Shown here in pieces: positions 16,325 to 24,192 of a DNA stretch of 26,914 nucleotides; within the stretch, counting starts at the first letter, position 1; the number at the start of each line of letters is the position of its first letter. The DNA lies in assembly GCA_001871685.1 (NCBI GenBank), contig MNVK01000116.1, forward strand, positions 1 through 26,914, given 5' to 3'. Under the pieces are notes generated by a model. That model was not told where the DNA came from, made no database searches, and saw only the letters and a program-made list of their open reading frames with translations. The stretch comes from Nitrospirae bacterium CG1_02_44_142 (GTDB lineage: Bacteria; Nitrospirota; Thermodesulfovibrionia; Thermodesulfovibrionales; UBA1546). The position numbers were made by a program, and so were the translations under genes.

Positions 16325-16707
16325 TTTGATTCCTCTTCAACGTATTTCTCATAGTCCGCCGCATCCATAAGCTCGTCAACTTCAGCGCCGTCATCCATCT
16401 CAATGACGGCTATCCAGCCTTTTCCGTAAGGCTCCTCATTGATTATCTCCGGAGATTCCGAGAGGTCGTCATTGACTTCTGTGACAGCGCCGCTTACAGG
16501 GCTGATGACAGATGAGGTTGCCTTTGTGGATTCAATTTCTGAGAGTTCGCTGTTTGCTTCAATTGCCGCATCAATTTCAGGCAGGTCAATATACACAATG
16601 TCTCCCAGAGCGTCCTGCGCATAGTCTGTTATGCCGATAGTCGCCTTTTTGCCTGATACCCTGACCCAGGTGTGCTCTTTGTGGTATTTAATATCTTCCG
16701 GATACAT
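16321..16707 (-). CDS. gcvH: Glycine cleavage system H protein
   Basis: Lipoyl carrier of the glycine cleavage system, 128 residues, the usual size. It begins MYPEDIKYHKEHTWVRV, followed by IGITDYAQDALGDIVYIDLP, the family core. Lys62 in SEIESTKATSSVISP is the lipoylated residue. The end, GWIAVIEM followed by an acidic helix, also fits. The start is the ATG at 16707, with GAGGAGGA directly upstream; an upstream in-frame codon at 16752 lies in the promoter region and is not used. First gene of the run; its stop overlaps lpdA. gcvT and gcvP are not seen nearby. GcvH-like proteins also serve lipoate transfer, so a role beyond glycine breakdown is possible. Confidence 0.95.
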   Translation of the reverse strand: MYPEDIKYHKEHTWVRVSGKKATIGITDYAQDALGDIVYIDLPEIDAAIEANSELSEIESTKATSSVISPVSGAVTEVNDDLSESPEIINEEPYGKGWIAVIEMDDGAEVDELMDAADYEKYVEEESK

Positions 16708-16744
16708 TTTTCCTCCTCTTTCGGTTTTTGATGATGCTGAATTA

Positions 16745-16772
16745 ATTATCACATGGTTTTGCTATTTGTCAA
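16745..16772 (-). promoter_or_regulatory. Sigma-70 promoter of the gcvH operon
   Basis: A perfect TTGACA (16767-16772), a 16-base spacer, then GATAAT (16745-16750) on the minus strand. Transcription would start near 16738, about 30 bases before the gcvH ATG. It is the clearest promoter in the window and probably serves gcvH, lpdA, the unknown gene, eno, ftsB and GH57. Confidence 0.7.
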
Positions 16773-16803
16773 GCAAGTAATTTTTATAGTTCTGTAATTG
16801 ATA

Positions 16804-17436
16804 TTAATCAGGTTTGTAGATTATAACATTTATTTTTTCATACGCCGCCCAATAGAGCGCCTGCGCATCCTCTTCTTTAAGTGAGATAGTTATGGCGATA
16901 AATTGTTTTCCCTGCGCAACATTCCACAGTGCGTATAACAGCCTCGTTATGTGCCATTCAACAGAACGGTATGTATTCTTCAGCAATGAAATGACGCCTT
17001 CTGTTTCCGGTTTTATATGGATTATAATGCCGTTAAATGAAAGGCTGTAGCTTTCAGGCATATCAGCAATTTCAATTGCATCAAGCTGAAAATCCTCGCC
17101 ATTGACATTATCCCCGGCGCTTCCCGGTTTTATCTTTGCCCGTTTAGGCCCAAATAAAGAACTCTTTTTTATTAATGCGGCTGATTTAACATCAATGGGT
17201 TTCCCCCAAAACCCGAAATCTTTTATGCTTAGTTCTTTGAATGCCTTCCCGCGTGCCTTAACAAGTATCTTCTTGTCTTTAAAATCAAAAATAAAATAGA
17301 TATGAGGTTCTTTAGCCAGTTTGAGTTCTTCCTCAAGAAAAACCCGTTCAGCCTTGAGCGTCTTAAGCTCGTCCGACAAGGCGTCAGCGCCTGAAAAAAG
17401 TATAATTATAAAAATGAAGAGCAATTTTAGCGGCAT
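16804..17436 (-). CDS. Hypothetical secreted protein in L,D-transpeptidase cluster
   Basis: 210 residues, not recognised. A hydrophobic N-terminal signal (LLFIFIIILFSGADALS) is followed by a short coil (ELKTLKAERVFLEEELKLAK) and then a mainly beta globular region. It is therefore likely periplasmic, cleaved or membrane-anchored. There is no lipobox Cys and no cysteine in the mature part. It begins 3 bases after the stop of the membrane-anchored L,D-transpeptidase, so it is the last gene of that operon and probably works with it in the envelope. Nothing in the sequence supports a catalytic role. Confidence 0.75.
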   Translation of the reverse strand: MPLKLLFIFIIILFSGADALSDELKTLKAERVFLEEELKLAKEPHIYFIFDFKDKKILVKARGKAFKELSIKDFGFWGKPIDVKSAALIKKSSLFGPKRAKIKPGSAGDNVNGEDFQLDAIEIADMPESYSLSFNGIIIHIKPETEGVISLLKNTYRSVEWHITRLLYALWNVAQGKQFIAITISLKEEDAQALYWAAYEKINVIIYKPD

Positions 17437-17439
17437 AGT

Positions 17440-18132
17440 TTAAAATATAAATACCTTTGTTCCTATCTCTGATGCATTATAGACTGCCCGGAGGTCTTCG
17501 TCTCCAACCCTTATGCAGCCGTGTGTCACATTCCTTCCCAGCAGCCTTGTATAAAGGGTGCCGTGGATAAAGTAACCCTCCCCTAAGCCGAGGGCATAAT
17601 CGCCCAGGACTCCCTCAGCAATCCTTTTCTTAGAAGTTTTATTTGGTATGTTCTCGCCTTCCTCAATAAACGCCCAATCGGGTTTTATCCATTTAGGTTT
17701 TACTATCTTTGACTGGATATTAAACTCTCCTCTCGGGGTGTCAAAAACCCATTTCCTTTTTCCAGACGGGTCTTTGAGAATACTTCCGCTGCCGGCAGAG
17801 ATTACAGCCTTTCTGATAATCTTATTGCCATGCTTTAGGAAAAGGACATTCTCTGCCGTATCAACAACTATATAGAGTCCGGCAGGAGAAATGCCTTCTA
17901 TGATTCCCCTGAGATTCCTGTTTTTTGCTTTAAGCTCGGTCAGATATCTTTTATTGGTTTTTCTTGCATTGGCGGCGCTGCCAATATTATCTTTGAAGCT
18001 GTGCCGGGATGTAAAATAACCGATGACGTCTGCTGCCAAAAAAGCTATGGCCAATATAATTATAATCTTAAGAAATGTTTTATTCTTAAGTCTCTTATAA
18101 ACCTTTAAGCTTTGAAGATATTCTATTTTCAT
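17440..18132 (-). CDS. L,D-transpeptidase, membrane-anchored (YkuD domain)
   Basis: 230 residues. A cytoplasmic Lys-rich start is followed by one transmembrane helix (about 20-41), a short periplasmic linker and coil, then a YkuD domain (about 85-230). The signature HGTLYTRLLGRNVTHGCIRV contains His190, His204 and the nucleophile Cys206, matching the canonical H-x(14-17)-[S/T]HGC[I/V]R pattern. Such enzymes make 3-3 peptidoglycan cross-links or attach proteins to meso-diaminopimelate. The ATG lies inside the end of the previous transpeptidase gene (38-base overlap), so the two are co-translated. Substrate choice cannot be read from sequence, but the adjacent Lys-ended lipoprotein is a natural candidate. 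Confidence 0.88.
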   Translation of the reverse strand: MKIEYLQSLKVYKRLKNKTFLKIIIILAIAFLAADVIGYFTSRHSFKDNIGSAANARKTNKRYLTELKAKNRNLRGIIEGISPAGLYIVVDTAENVLFLKHGNKIIRKAVISAGSGSILKDPSGKRKWVFDTPRGEFNIQSKIVKPKWIKPDWAFIEEGENIPNKTSKKRIAEGVLGDYALGLGEGYFIHGTLYTRLLGRNVTHGCIRVGDEDLRAVYNASEIGTKVFIF

Positions 18133-19178
18133 AATCCATTGTCCCGACGATTGTAACAGGGGTTCCTGCTTTTATAATATTATATAGTTCTTCTATATGT
18201 TTGTTTTCCATTGCAACGCATCCATAGGTCATTCCGTCTTTGCCTCCGCCGTGAATTTCAATAAGTCCTCCTATGCCTGCCCTTGAGGGGATAAGTCCTT
18301 TTCTTTTTGCGTCGTTAAATATTTTTCTGTCCTCTTCATTCGGGTAATTTATAAGCAGCGCCTTGTGGTAGCGGCTTTTGGGCAGTTTCCTGACGATATG
18401 GTATCTGCCTTCCGGCGTAGCGTTATCGCCTGCATAAAGTTTGTAGACCGAACCGTTCCTGCCGATGCCAACCCTGTAGGTTCTGAAAGGAATCCCATTT
18501 TTATAGAGTATAAGGCTCCTTTCTATCTTGCTTACTACAACAGCATAGATTCCTTTTGTCCTGGATTCAGAGATGGCGTCTGAAACCCATCCCTTCCATT
18601 TTGCTATCTGATTTTTGTCATTGTAGCGGCTGAGGATAGGCAGTATGGCATTCTCCGCAGACTTTATGTAAGAAGTCATTGCCCCGATTTTTATCTCAGC
18701 AGCAGCGTAATCTCCCTTCTCATACAGGCGTCTTGCCTCTGTCAGTATTATCTCAGCTATCGTAAGGTCTTTCCTGGAAAGTCTGCCTTCATTTATCATA
18801 GAAGTCAATTCCTTCAGCATGCTGATTTTATTTTCAAGAAGGGATATCTGACTTTCTGCGCTGCGGGATTTGGCGTCTTTTGCCTGCGGTATTTCTTTAA
18901 GTATAGCAGCGCCGTCTTTCAGAATGTCTTTGAACTCTGACTCTACGGCGCTGTAATTCCTGAACCACCTGAATTTTGATTCTTCCCGGATGAGATGGTC
19001 CTTGCCTTTTCTGAGGACATTTATATATCTTGCATATCTTTCAGGCGTGTATTTATGAGCCTCTGCCTTCCAGAGGTTATGCTCCTGCTGTAACCTCTGG
19101 AGGTGTTGGAGGTGTGCTGCATCCCAGGGCTAACAACCCTGAGAATAAGAGAAGGGTCTTGATGAAATGCCGTATCAA
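18095..19178 (-). pseudogene. L,D-transpeptidase lipoprotein, interrupted by a single frameshift
   Basis: Two adjacent frames make one protein. From a TTG at 19178, 3 bases after the upstream stop, a lipoprotein signal reads FIKTLLLFSGLLALGC and then STPPTPPEVTAGA before TAA at 19077-19079. The frame one base over is open from 19129 to 18095 and encodes a helical region (NLWKAEAHKYTPERYARYIN onward) and a YkuD domain. Removing one G on the coding strand within 19084-19085 joins them as ..EVTAEHNLWKAE... The first ATG in the long frame, at 18820, would drop the anchor and part of the helical domain. The catalytic site is EIHGGGKDGMTYGC, with Cys at 18218-18220 and Tyr where canonical enzymes have His. 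This may be a sequencing error, a real mutation or a programmed shift. Confidence 0.75.
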
Positions 19179-19181
19179 AAA

Positions 19182-19769
19182 TTATTTTTTCCCTGCTTTT
19201 TCCTGAGCCTGTTTTACCTGCTCTGCGATGCTGCCTGCCTTTTCCTTTGCGGCATTGGCCTTATTAATAGCCTCGCCGTAGTTTTCGCCTTCTATCAACT
19301 TCTGAACCTCAGCGAGTGACTCGTCAACGCCTTTAAGATCAGCCTTCATCGCTTCTATGTCTGCTTTTGAGCCCTTGCCTTTAGGAGCCTTTGCAAGAAG
19401 TTGTTTTGCATCTTGTGCTGCTGTCTTTGCGGCATCCTGAGCGGAAATAGCATTATTCTTTGCAGCCTCTTTCTTCTGAGGGATTGCGGTTTTCAGGGCC
19501 TCGGCGTCTGACTTTGCCTTTGTAAGCATGTCCTTTGCCTTGCCGTAGTTTTTAAAGGTCTTGCCGTCCTGAGTCTTGACCTCATCCATTGCAGCCTGCA
19601 GGCTGTCCTTGATAGCCTTTGCATCCTCAGGCGCATACTTTTCAGCGTCTGCGGCCGCCGCATCAACTGCAGCCTTTGCCGCCTCAATATCCTGTGTTGG
19701 TTGTTTCCCGCAGCCGACGAACAGCGCCGCTGCAATAAGACCGAGTAAGAGATACTTAACTGCTTTCAT
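19182..19769 (-). CDS. Ala-rich helical lipoprotein ending in Lys-Lys, possible peptidoglycan tether
   Basis: 195 residues. The signal peptide KAVKYLLLGLIAAALFVGC ends in an FVGC lipobox with Cys20 lipidated. Gly follows the Cys rather than Asp, which favours the outer membrane under the usual sorting rule. The mature 176 residues are almost wholly Ala/Lys/Glu/Asp/Gln and predicted helical or coiled-coil, without cysteines. The last residues are KAGKK. It resembles the broad DUF4398-like class of helical lipoproteins. The start is the ATG at 19769 with AAGGAG 8 bases upstream; an in-frame ATG at 19799 is less likely. It leads an operon with two L,D-transpeptidases. Braun's lipoprotein ends in Lys and is joined to the wall by such enzymes, so a similar tether role is inferred here, not shown. 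Confidence 0.85.
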   Translation of the reverse strand: MKAVKYLLLGLIAAALFVGCGKQPTQDIEAAKAAVDAAAADAEKYAPEDAKAIKDSLQAAMDEVKTQDGKTFKNYGKAKDMLTKAKSDAEALKTAIPQKKEAAKNNAISAQDAAKTAAQDAKQLLAKAPKGKGSKADIEAMKADLKGVDESLAEVQKLIEGENYGEAINKANAAKEKAGSIAEQVKQAQEKAGKK

Positions 19770-19819
19770 TACATCTTCTCCTTTCAATTGTTTGTCCATA
19801 TCCGTATTTTAATAAATTT

Positions 19820-19859
19820 GTAAGATAAAATCTTACCCCGACGCAAACCGGCGCTTCAA
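19820..19859 (-). promoter_or_regulatory. Inverted repeat and weak promoter upstream of the lipoprotein operon
   Basis: GTAAGAT-TTT-ATCTTAC (19820-19836) is a perfect 7-bp inverted repeat 50 bases before the lipoprotein ATG. One arm overlaps a possible -10 (TAAGAT, 19830-19835) set 18 bases from TTGAAG (19854-19859). The geometry fits a repressor site on a promoter, though both hexamers are weak. Confidence 0.35.
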
Positions 19860-19955
19860 CTGCCCTAACTCACAGCATCGCCTTCTTTCAAAAACAATGC
19901 TAAAATATACAACATTTATGGAGAAAAAGCAAACTTCCGGGGATGAAAAATAATC

Positions 19956-21068
19956 CTACAATTTCTTTTCGTAAATCCTATATTTTTTGTACAGCCTGCC
20001 GCCAATCAGCTCAATAATCCTCCGGACCGGGATGTTGTCTTCAAGTATCCATGAGAATTCAATCCTTTTATATCCGCCCTTTTTTATGCCCTTGAATCCT
20101 TCCCTGAACATGATTGCGTCAACTCCCTTGTTTCTGTATCCTTTTTTTATGCCGAGAAGAAGAAGCCGGAGGTCTTTTATTTTTTTAGAGTAATACAAAG
20201 CCTTTATTATTGTGACAGGGTTGACTCTGCCGTTCATGTGTCTTAGAACATAGTTGAAATCGGGAAGCAGCCCCAGAAAGCCGATAGGCTTCCCGTTCTC
20301 TTCCGCAATTAGCGTGAGTTCCGGAACAACTATCTGTCTGAGTCTGTTCCCCATGTAATCAATCTCAGCGTCAGTCAGCGGTATAAAACCCCAGTTATTT
20401 CCCCAGGCCGAATTGTAAATCTCCTTAAATACCCTCATTTCCTCTAAAAATCTTTTCTTGTTCACATGCCGCACAGTAACGCCGCGTTTCTCTGCTATGG
20501 CCGCGACCCTGAGAACTTTTTCAGGAAGCATGTCCTTTACGTCATGGCTGTATGCATAAAGGTCTTTTGCCTTGTGCATTCCATAGCCTTCCATTAAATC
20601 GTTGTAGTAGGGCATGTTGTATGGGGTCATCAGCATCGGGAATTCCTCAAAATTATTAATGAGAAATCCGCATTCTTCGTTGGTTGAAAAATTCATCGGC
20701 CCCCTGATTATCTCCATGCCTTCTCTTTTAAGTTCTTCTGACGCCTTATCCATCAGCGCAGATGAAACTCCGGCGTCATTGACGCATTCAAAAAAGCCGA
20801 AGAAACCTGCCTTTTCACCGTGAAACTGAAGATGCCGCGGGTTCACTATTGAGATTATTCTGCCGGCGCATTTCCCGTCTTTTTCAGCGATGAAATATCT
20901 GGCCTTTGCGTGCTTGAAGAAAGGATTTTTATTTGAGAATTGTTCCTTCAGTTCCTTTATCAGAGGCGGGACATAAAAATAATTTTCAGAATATAAAGAA
21001 AAGGGGAATTTTATAAATGCGTCCATGCGGTTATCGGTTTGGACCTCTATGACCTTTATGGAGCGCAA
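19956..21068 (-). CDS. GNAT-fold N-acyltransferase, candidate bacterial ceramide synthase
   Basis: 370 residues in a GNAT-like acyltransferase group. The N terminus (IKVIEV.., FIKFPFSLY, YFYVPPLIKE) and the segment GFFGFFECVNDAGVSSAL followed by RGPMNFSTNEECGFLI are typical of YghO-like N-acyltransferases. In Caulobacter a protein of this broad type, bCerS, N-acylates 3-ketosphinganine in ceramide synthesis. Here the gene lies 14 bases after a serine palmitoyltransferase gene and two genes from a reductase, which is the main support for that role. No signal peptide is visible, so it would act in the cytoplasm or on the inner membrane face. The start is a TTG, because the family begins at this point and the next ATG lies inside the first strand. 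A generic acetyltransferase remains possible. Confidence 0.78.
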   Translation of the reverse strand: MRSIKVIEVQTDNRMDAFIKFPFSLYSENYFYVPPLIKELKEQFSNKNPFFKHAKARYFIAEKDGKCAGRIISIVNPRHLQFHGEKAGFFGFFECVNDAGVSSALMDKASEELKREGMEIIRGPMNFSTNEECGFLINNFEEFPMLMTPYNMPYYNDLMEGYGMHKAKDLYAYSHDVKDMLPEKVLRVAAIAEKRGVTVRHVNKKRFLEEMRVFKEIYNSAWGNNWGFIPLTDAEIDYMGNRLRQIVVPELTLIAEENGKPIGFLGLLPDFNYVLRHMNGRVNPVTIIKALYYSKKIKDLRLLLLGIKKGYRNKGVDAIMFREGFKGIKKGGYKRIEFSWILEDNIPVRRIIELIGGRLYKKYRIYEKKL

Positions 21069-21082
21069 GATTCGTCTTCAAG

Positions 21083-22312
21083 TTACTTTATCAGCCCTAA
21101 GGCCCTGCCGACTTTTTCAAAGGCGCTTAGGACTATATCAAGGTGTTCATCTGTGTGGGTTGCCATGTAACTTGTTCTTATGAGCGCCTTTCCGTTCGGC
21201 ACTGCGGGGCTGACTGCGACATTCGCAAACACCCCTTCTTCCTGAAGCATCATGGCCATCTTAAATGCTGTTTCATCTTCTCTGATTAGTATAGAAATAA
21301 TCGGGGTTTCGCTTGGGCCTGTCTCAAAGCCGAGCGCCTTGAATCCCTTGAGCATCCGGTTTGTATTTTTCCAGAGCCTTTCTCTTCTTTCAGGTTCATT
21401 TTCTATAATATCTAACGCCGCGCTTACAGCGGCTATTGAGGCGGGCGGCGGGCTTGCGCTGAAAATCAGAGAGCGGGCAAAGTGTTTTATGTAATGAATC
21501 ACACTTTCGGAACCTGCTATAAATCCTCCTATTGAAGCGAGGGATTTGCTGTATGTGCCCATAAGTAAATCAATTTCATTTTCAAGCCCGAAATGTTCGG
21601 CGGCGCCTCTGCCTGTTTTGCCGAGCACTCCGATGCCGTGTGCGTCGTCAACCATTACCCGGGCGTCATAGCGTTTTGCGAGTTCTACAATATCAGGGAG
21701 TTTTGCTATGTCTCCTTCCATACTGAATACGCCGTCAACAACGATTAATTTGCCTTTATTTTTGTTTTCTTCAAGCGCCCTTTTCAGGTCCGGCATATCA
21801 TTGTGTCTGAATTTCCTTACCTCGCCGTAAGACAGTCTGCATCCGTCAATGATGCTTGCGTGGTCCATCTTGTCTATGATTACAACATCGTCCTTTCCGA
21901 TAAGGGCTGAGATGACGCCAAGATTGACCTGAAAACCTGTAGAGAATACAAGGGCTGCTTCCTTCCTCATGAAGCGGGCAAGTTTTTCCTCTAAGGCGAC
22001 ATGGATGTCAAGTGTGCCGTTAAGGAGTCTGGAGCCTGCGCATCCCGAGCCGTATTTTTTTATAGCCTCTATGGCGGCTTCTTTTACCTTTGGATGATTA
22101 GTTAATCCGAGATAGTTGTTTGAGCCCACCATAATCATTCTTCTGCCGCTCATTGTAACTTCAGGGTCCTGGGCGCTCTCTATGACTCTAAAATAAGGAT
22201 AAAGCCCGCAAGACATCAATTCCTTTACCTTTGTAAACTTAAGGCATTTTTCAAATATATCGGGTGATTTGTTTACAGCCACTGATGTTCCCTGTACCAA
22301 TCCGCTGTCCAT
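21083..22312 (-). CDS. spt: Serine palmitoyltransferase-like alpha-oxoamine synthase
   Basis: PLP enzyme of the alpha-oxoamine synthase family, 409 residues, which condenses an amino acid with an acyl thioester. Lys256 in GTYSKSLASIGGF forms the Schiff base, Asp222 and His225 in VDDAHGIGVLG hold the cofactor, and His151 in DHASI stacks on it. The N-terminal signature IFEKCLKFTKVKELMSCGLYPYFR, GSNNYLGLTNHPKV and GSGCAGSRLLNGTLDIH is closer to bacterial serine palmitoyltransferase than to BioF or Kbl. It would make 3-ketosphinganine, the first step of sphingolipid synthesis. The neighbours (reductase before, N-acyltransferase after) agree. The ATG at 22312 follows AGGAAGGGG and overlaps the reductase gene by 40 bases; a GTG at 22282 after AGGGA is also possible. 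BioF/Kbl is the alternative. Confidence 0.83.
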   Translation of the reverse strand: MDSGLVQGTSVAVNKSPDIFEKCLKFTKVKELMSCGLYPYFRVIESAQDPEVTMSGRRMIMVGSNNYLGLTNHPKVKEAAIEAIKKYGSGCAGSRLLNGTLDIHVALEEKLARFMRKEAALVFSTGFQVNLGVISALIGKDDVVIIDKMDHASIIDGCRLSYGEVRKFRHNDMPDLKRALEENKNKGKLIVVDGVFSMEGDIAKLPDIVELAKRYDARVMVDDAHGIGVLGKTGRGAAEHFGLENEIDLLMGTYSKSLASIGGFIAGSESVIHYIKHFARSLIFSASPPPASIAAVSAALDIIENEPERRERLWKNTNRMLKGFKALGFETGPSETPIISILIREDETAFKMAMMLQEEGVFANVAVSPAVPNGKALIRTSYMATHTDEHLDIVLSAFEKVGRALGLIK

Positions 22313-23238
22313 TTTACCCCTTCCTTTATTCCTACCTTCGGGATGAAGCCAAGCTCATTTCTTGATTTTGTTGAATCGCACGTCCAGTAAGAGTATTGCA
22401 ATTCTTTTATCTTATCTTTGTTTATAATATTACTCTTATTACCAAGTTTTTGTCCAATGCTTGCAAGTATCGGCATTAAAGCTCTCGGTATTCTTAATCT
22501 TACCGGCCTTGAGCCAAGAGTAGAAGCTATAGCCTCTGTTATTTCTTCATTTGAATATATTCTGCCGTCGGACAGATAAAATATTTCACCTTCTGCTGTT
22601 TTGCTTTCTGCGGAAAGAATGGCCCCTTTGACCAGGTCGTCCACATATAACAGGGAATAGTAGCATTTCCCCCAGCTTAGAGAGAGGCCATTTTTTATGA
22701 GTTTGAAAAAGACATAAAAGTCTTTGTCCCTGGGGCCGTATACAGCAGGCGGCCTGATGACAGTCACAGGGATGGTATTTTTATGCCGCATGACTATCCG
22801 TTCACCTTCAAGTTTACTCCTGCCATAGGCTGAGACAGGCCTTGGTTCGCCTGTTTCTTTAGACGGCGCGCCGTCGCAGCTCGGCCCTGCTGCGGCTAAA
22901 CTGCTCAGGTAAACAAAGCGTTTGATATTAGAATTTTTTTCTATCGCTGCATTAATAAGATTTTCTGTGCCGAGCGCGTTGGCAGAAAAGAAGTCTTTTT
23001 CATCTGCCGCCTTTGTAAGTCCTGCGAGGTGAAAGATATAATCAAAATCAGCGGCTGCGTTGAGGAGGGATTCTTTTATTGCGCAGTCTCCGTATATTAA
23101 TCTGACATTGAGCCCGTCTATCCATTGAAGATTAGAGGTTTTTCTTACAAGACAGGCGACGTTGTATCCTTGTCTTAAGAGTTCTTCAACGAGGTGGCTC
23201 CCGATGAAACCGGAGGCTCCTGTTACCAGGGTTTTCAT
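22273..23238 (-). CDS. NAD-dependent epimerase/reductase, candidate ceramide ketoreductase
   Basis: Extended short-chain dehydrogenase of 321 residues. TGASGFIGSHL at the start is the Rossmann GxxGxxG loop. YLSS (110-113) and SAYGRSK with Tyr138-x3-Lys142 form the catalytic triad. Later IRPPAVYGPRD and YVDDLVKG match the family. In Caulobacter an SDR of this type, CerR, reduces the 3-keto group during ceramide formation; that role is inferred here from the two genes that follow. The start is the ATG at 23238, directly at the first beta strand; an in-frame TTG at 23259 would add seven unlikely residues. The gene lies 41 bases after htpX and overlaps spt. A sugar-nucleotide epimerase is the alternative, but no sugar genes are near. 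Confidence 0.82.
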   Translation of the reverse strand: MKTLVTGASGFIGSHLVEELLRQGYNVACLVRKTSNLQWIDGLNVRLIYGDCAIKESLLNAAADFDYIFHLAGLTKAADEKDFFSANALGTENLINAAIEKNSNIKRFVYLSSLAAAGPSCDGAPSKETGEPRPVSAYGRSKLEGERIVMRHKNTIPVTVIRPPAVYGPRDKDFYVFFKLIKNGLSLSWGKCYYSLLYVDDLVKGAILSAESKTAEGEIFYLSDGRIYSNEEITEAIASTLGSRPVRLRIPRALMPILASIGQKLGNKSNIINKDKIKELQYSYWTCDSTKSRNELGFIPKVGIKEGVKWTADWYREHQWL

Positions 23239-23279
23239 GTTCAGCAATATTGTGAGCAATCACGGCGGTAAGAGTCAAG

Positions 23280-24119
23280 CTAAAGGCTCAGGGATTCCAG
23301 CCTTGCTATTCTTTCCTCTATGGGAGGATGGGTGCTGAAAAGTTTTAACAGTCCTCCTCCGTTGAGGGGGTTCACTATGAACATGTGAGATGTAGCAGGG
23401 GTTGCGTCCATGGGTATTTGCTGCGCCGCCGTGTCAAGTTTTCTCAGGGCGCTTGAAAGGTATCTTGGATTGCCTGCAAGTTGTGCGCCGCCTTCATCCG
23501 CAGAGTATTCCCTTGAACGTGAAATCGCCATCTGGATAATAAGCGCGGCTATCGGGCCCACTATCATCATCACAAGCGCCGCAACAGGGCTGCCTCCCTC
23601 TTCGTCATCGCTTCTGCCTCCGAAGATAGCCGCCCACTGCGCCATCTGCGCAAGGTAACTTATGGCGCCTGCAATAGTGGCGGCGATTGTGCTTATCAGT
23701 ATGTCTCTATGGCGGATGTGCGAAAGTTCGTGTCCGATTACTCCTGAAAGTTCGTCGCGGTTCAGGATGCGCATAATTCCTGTTGTTACGGCAACGGCAG
23801 CGTGTTTTGGATTTCTGCCTGTTGCAAAGGCATTTGGCTGGTCTCCCTCTATCATGTAAACCTTTGGCATAGGCATTCCCGCTTTTTGCACAAGCCTTCT
23901 TACGACGCCGTAGAGTTCAGGGGCTTCTGTCTCTGTCACCTCCTGCGCGCGGTACATTTTCAGCACGAGCTTATCGCTGAACCAGTAGGCAAAGAGGTTC
24001 AGCCCTAACGCAATGACGAGGGCTATGGTCATCCCATTCTTTCCTCCGAATGCGCCGCCAGCCCATACAAGAACAAGCGTTAAGGTTACAAGGAGAAACA
24101 GTGTCTTTATGTTATTCAT
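23280..24119 (-). CDS. htpX: Zinc metalloprotease HtpX
   Basis: Inner-membrane M48 protease, 279 residues, that degrades damaged membrane proteins, often in partnership with FtsH. Two N-terminal transmembrane helices (about 5-22 and 31-48) precede the catalytic domain. VIGHELSHIRHRD gives zinc ligands His130 and His134 and catalytic Glu131, and SREYSADEGGA supplies the third, Glu ligand. Two further hydrophobic segments follow the active site. The end, FSTHPPIEERIARLESL, is the family's typical closing motif. GGAGGAG lies 4 bases before the ATG. It has its own strong promoter and probably shares the transcript with the ceramide genes. Confidence 0.95.
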   Translation of the reverse strand: MNNIKTLFLLVTLTLVLVWAGGAFGGKNGMTIALVIALGLNLFAYWFSDKLVLKMYRAQEVTETEAPELYGVVRRLVQKAGMPMPKVYMIEGDQPNAFATGRNPKHAAVAVTTGIMRILNRDELSGVIGHELSHIRHRDILISTIAATIAGAISYLAQMAQWAAIFGGRSDDEEGGSPVAALVMMIVGPIAALIIQMAISRSREYSADEGGAQLAGNPRYLSSALRKLDTAAQQIPMDATPATSHMFIVNPLNGGGLLKLFSTHPPIEERIARLESLSL

Positions 24120-24154
24120 TTAACTCCTCCGTAGTGCAAATCTCATCTTTAACT

Positions 24155-24184
24155 ATTATATCGCAAATAAGAATGGAGATTCAA
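24155..24184 (-). promoter_or_regulatory. Sigma-70 promoter of htpX and the ceramide genes
   Basis: TTGAAT (24179-24184), an 18-base spacer and a perfect TATAAT (24155-24160) on the minus strand. Transcription would start near 24148, about 28 bases before the htpX ATG. The -35 lies inside the palindrome at 24176-24188. Confidence 0.65.
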
Positions 24185-24188
24185 TCTC
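24176..24188. promoter_or_regulatory. Palindrome GAGATTCAATCTC overlapping the htpX -35
   Basis: A 13-base palindrome with 6-bp arms around one base, centred on the -35 element. This is a common place for a repressor or response-regulator site. It lies 5 bases after the ccsA stop codon, but it is too short and lacks a T-tract to be a terminator. Confidence 0.4.
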
Positions 24189-24192
24189 TGTC

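Noticed and set aside
19077..19090. Confident call of programmed +1 frameshifting
   Set aside because: The Ala codon GCA would have to re-pair with CAT, which is poor, and a one-base sequencing or mutational insertion explains the data more simply. It is kept only as a possibility in the findings.
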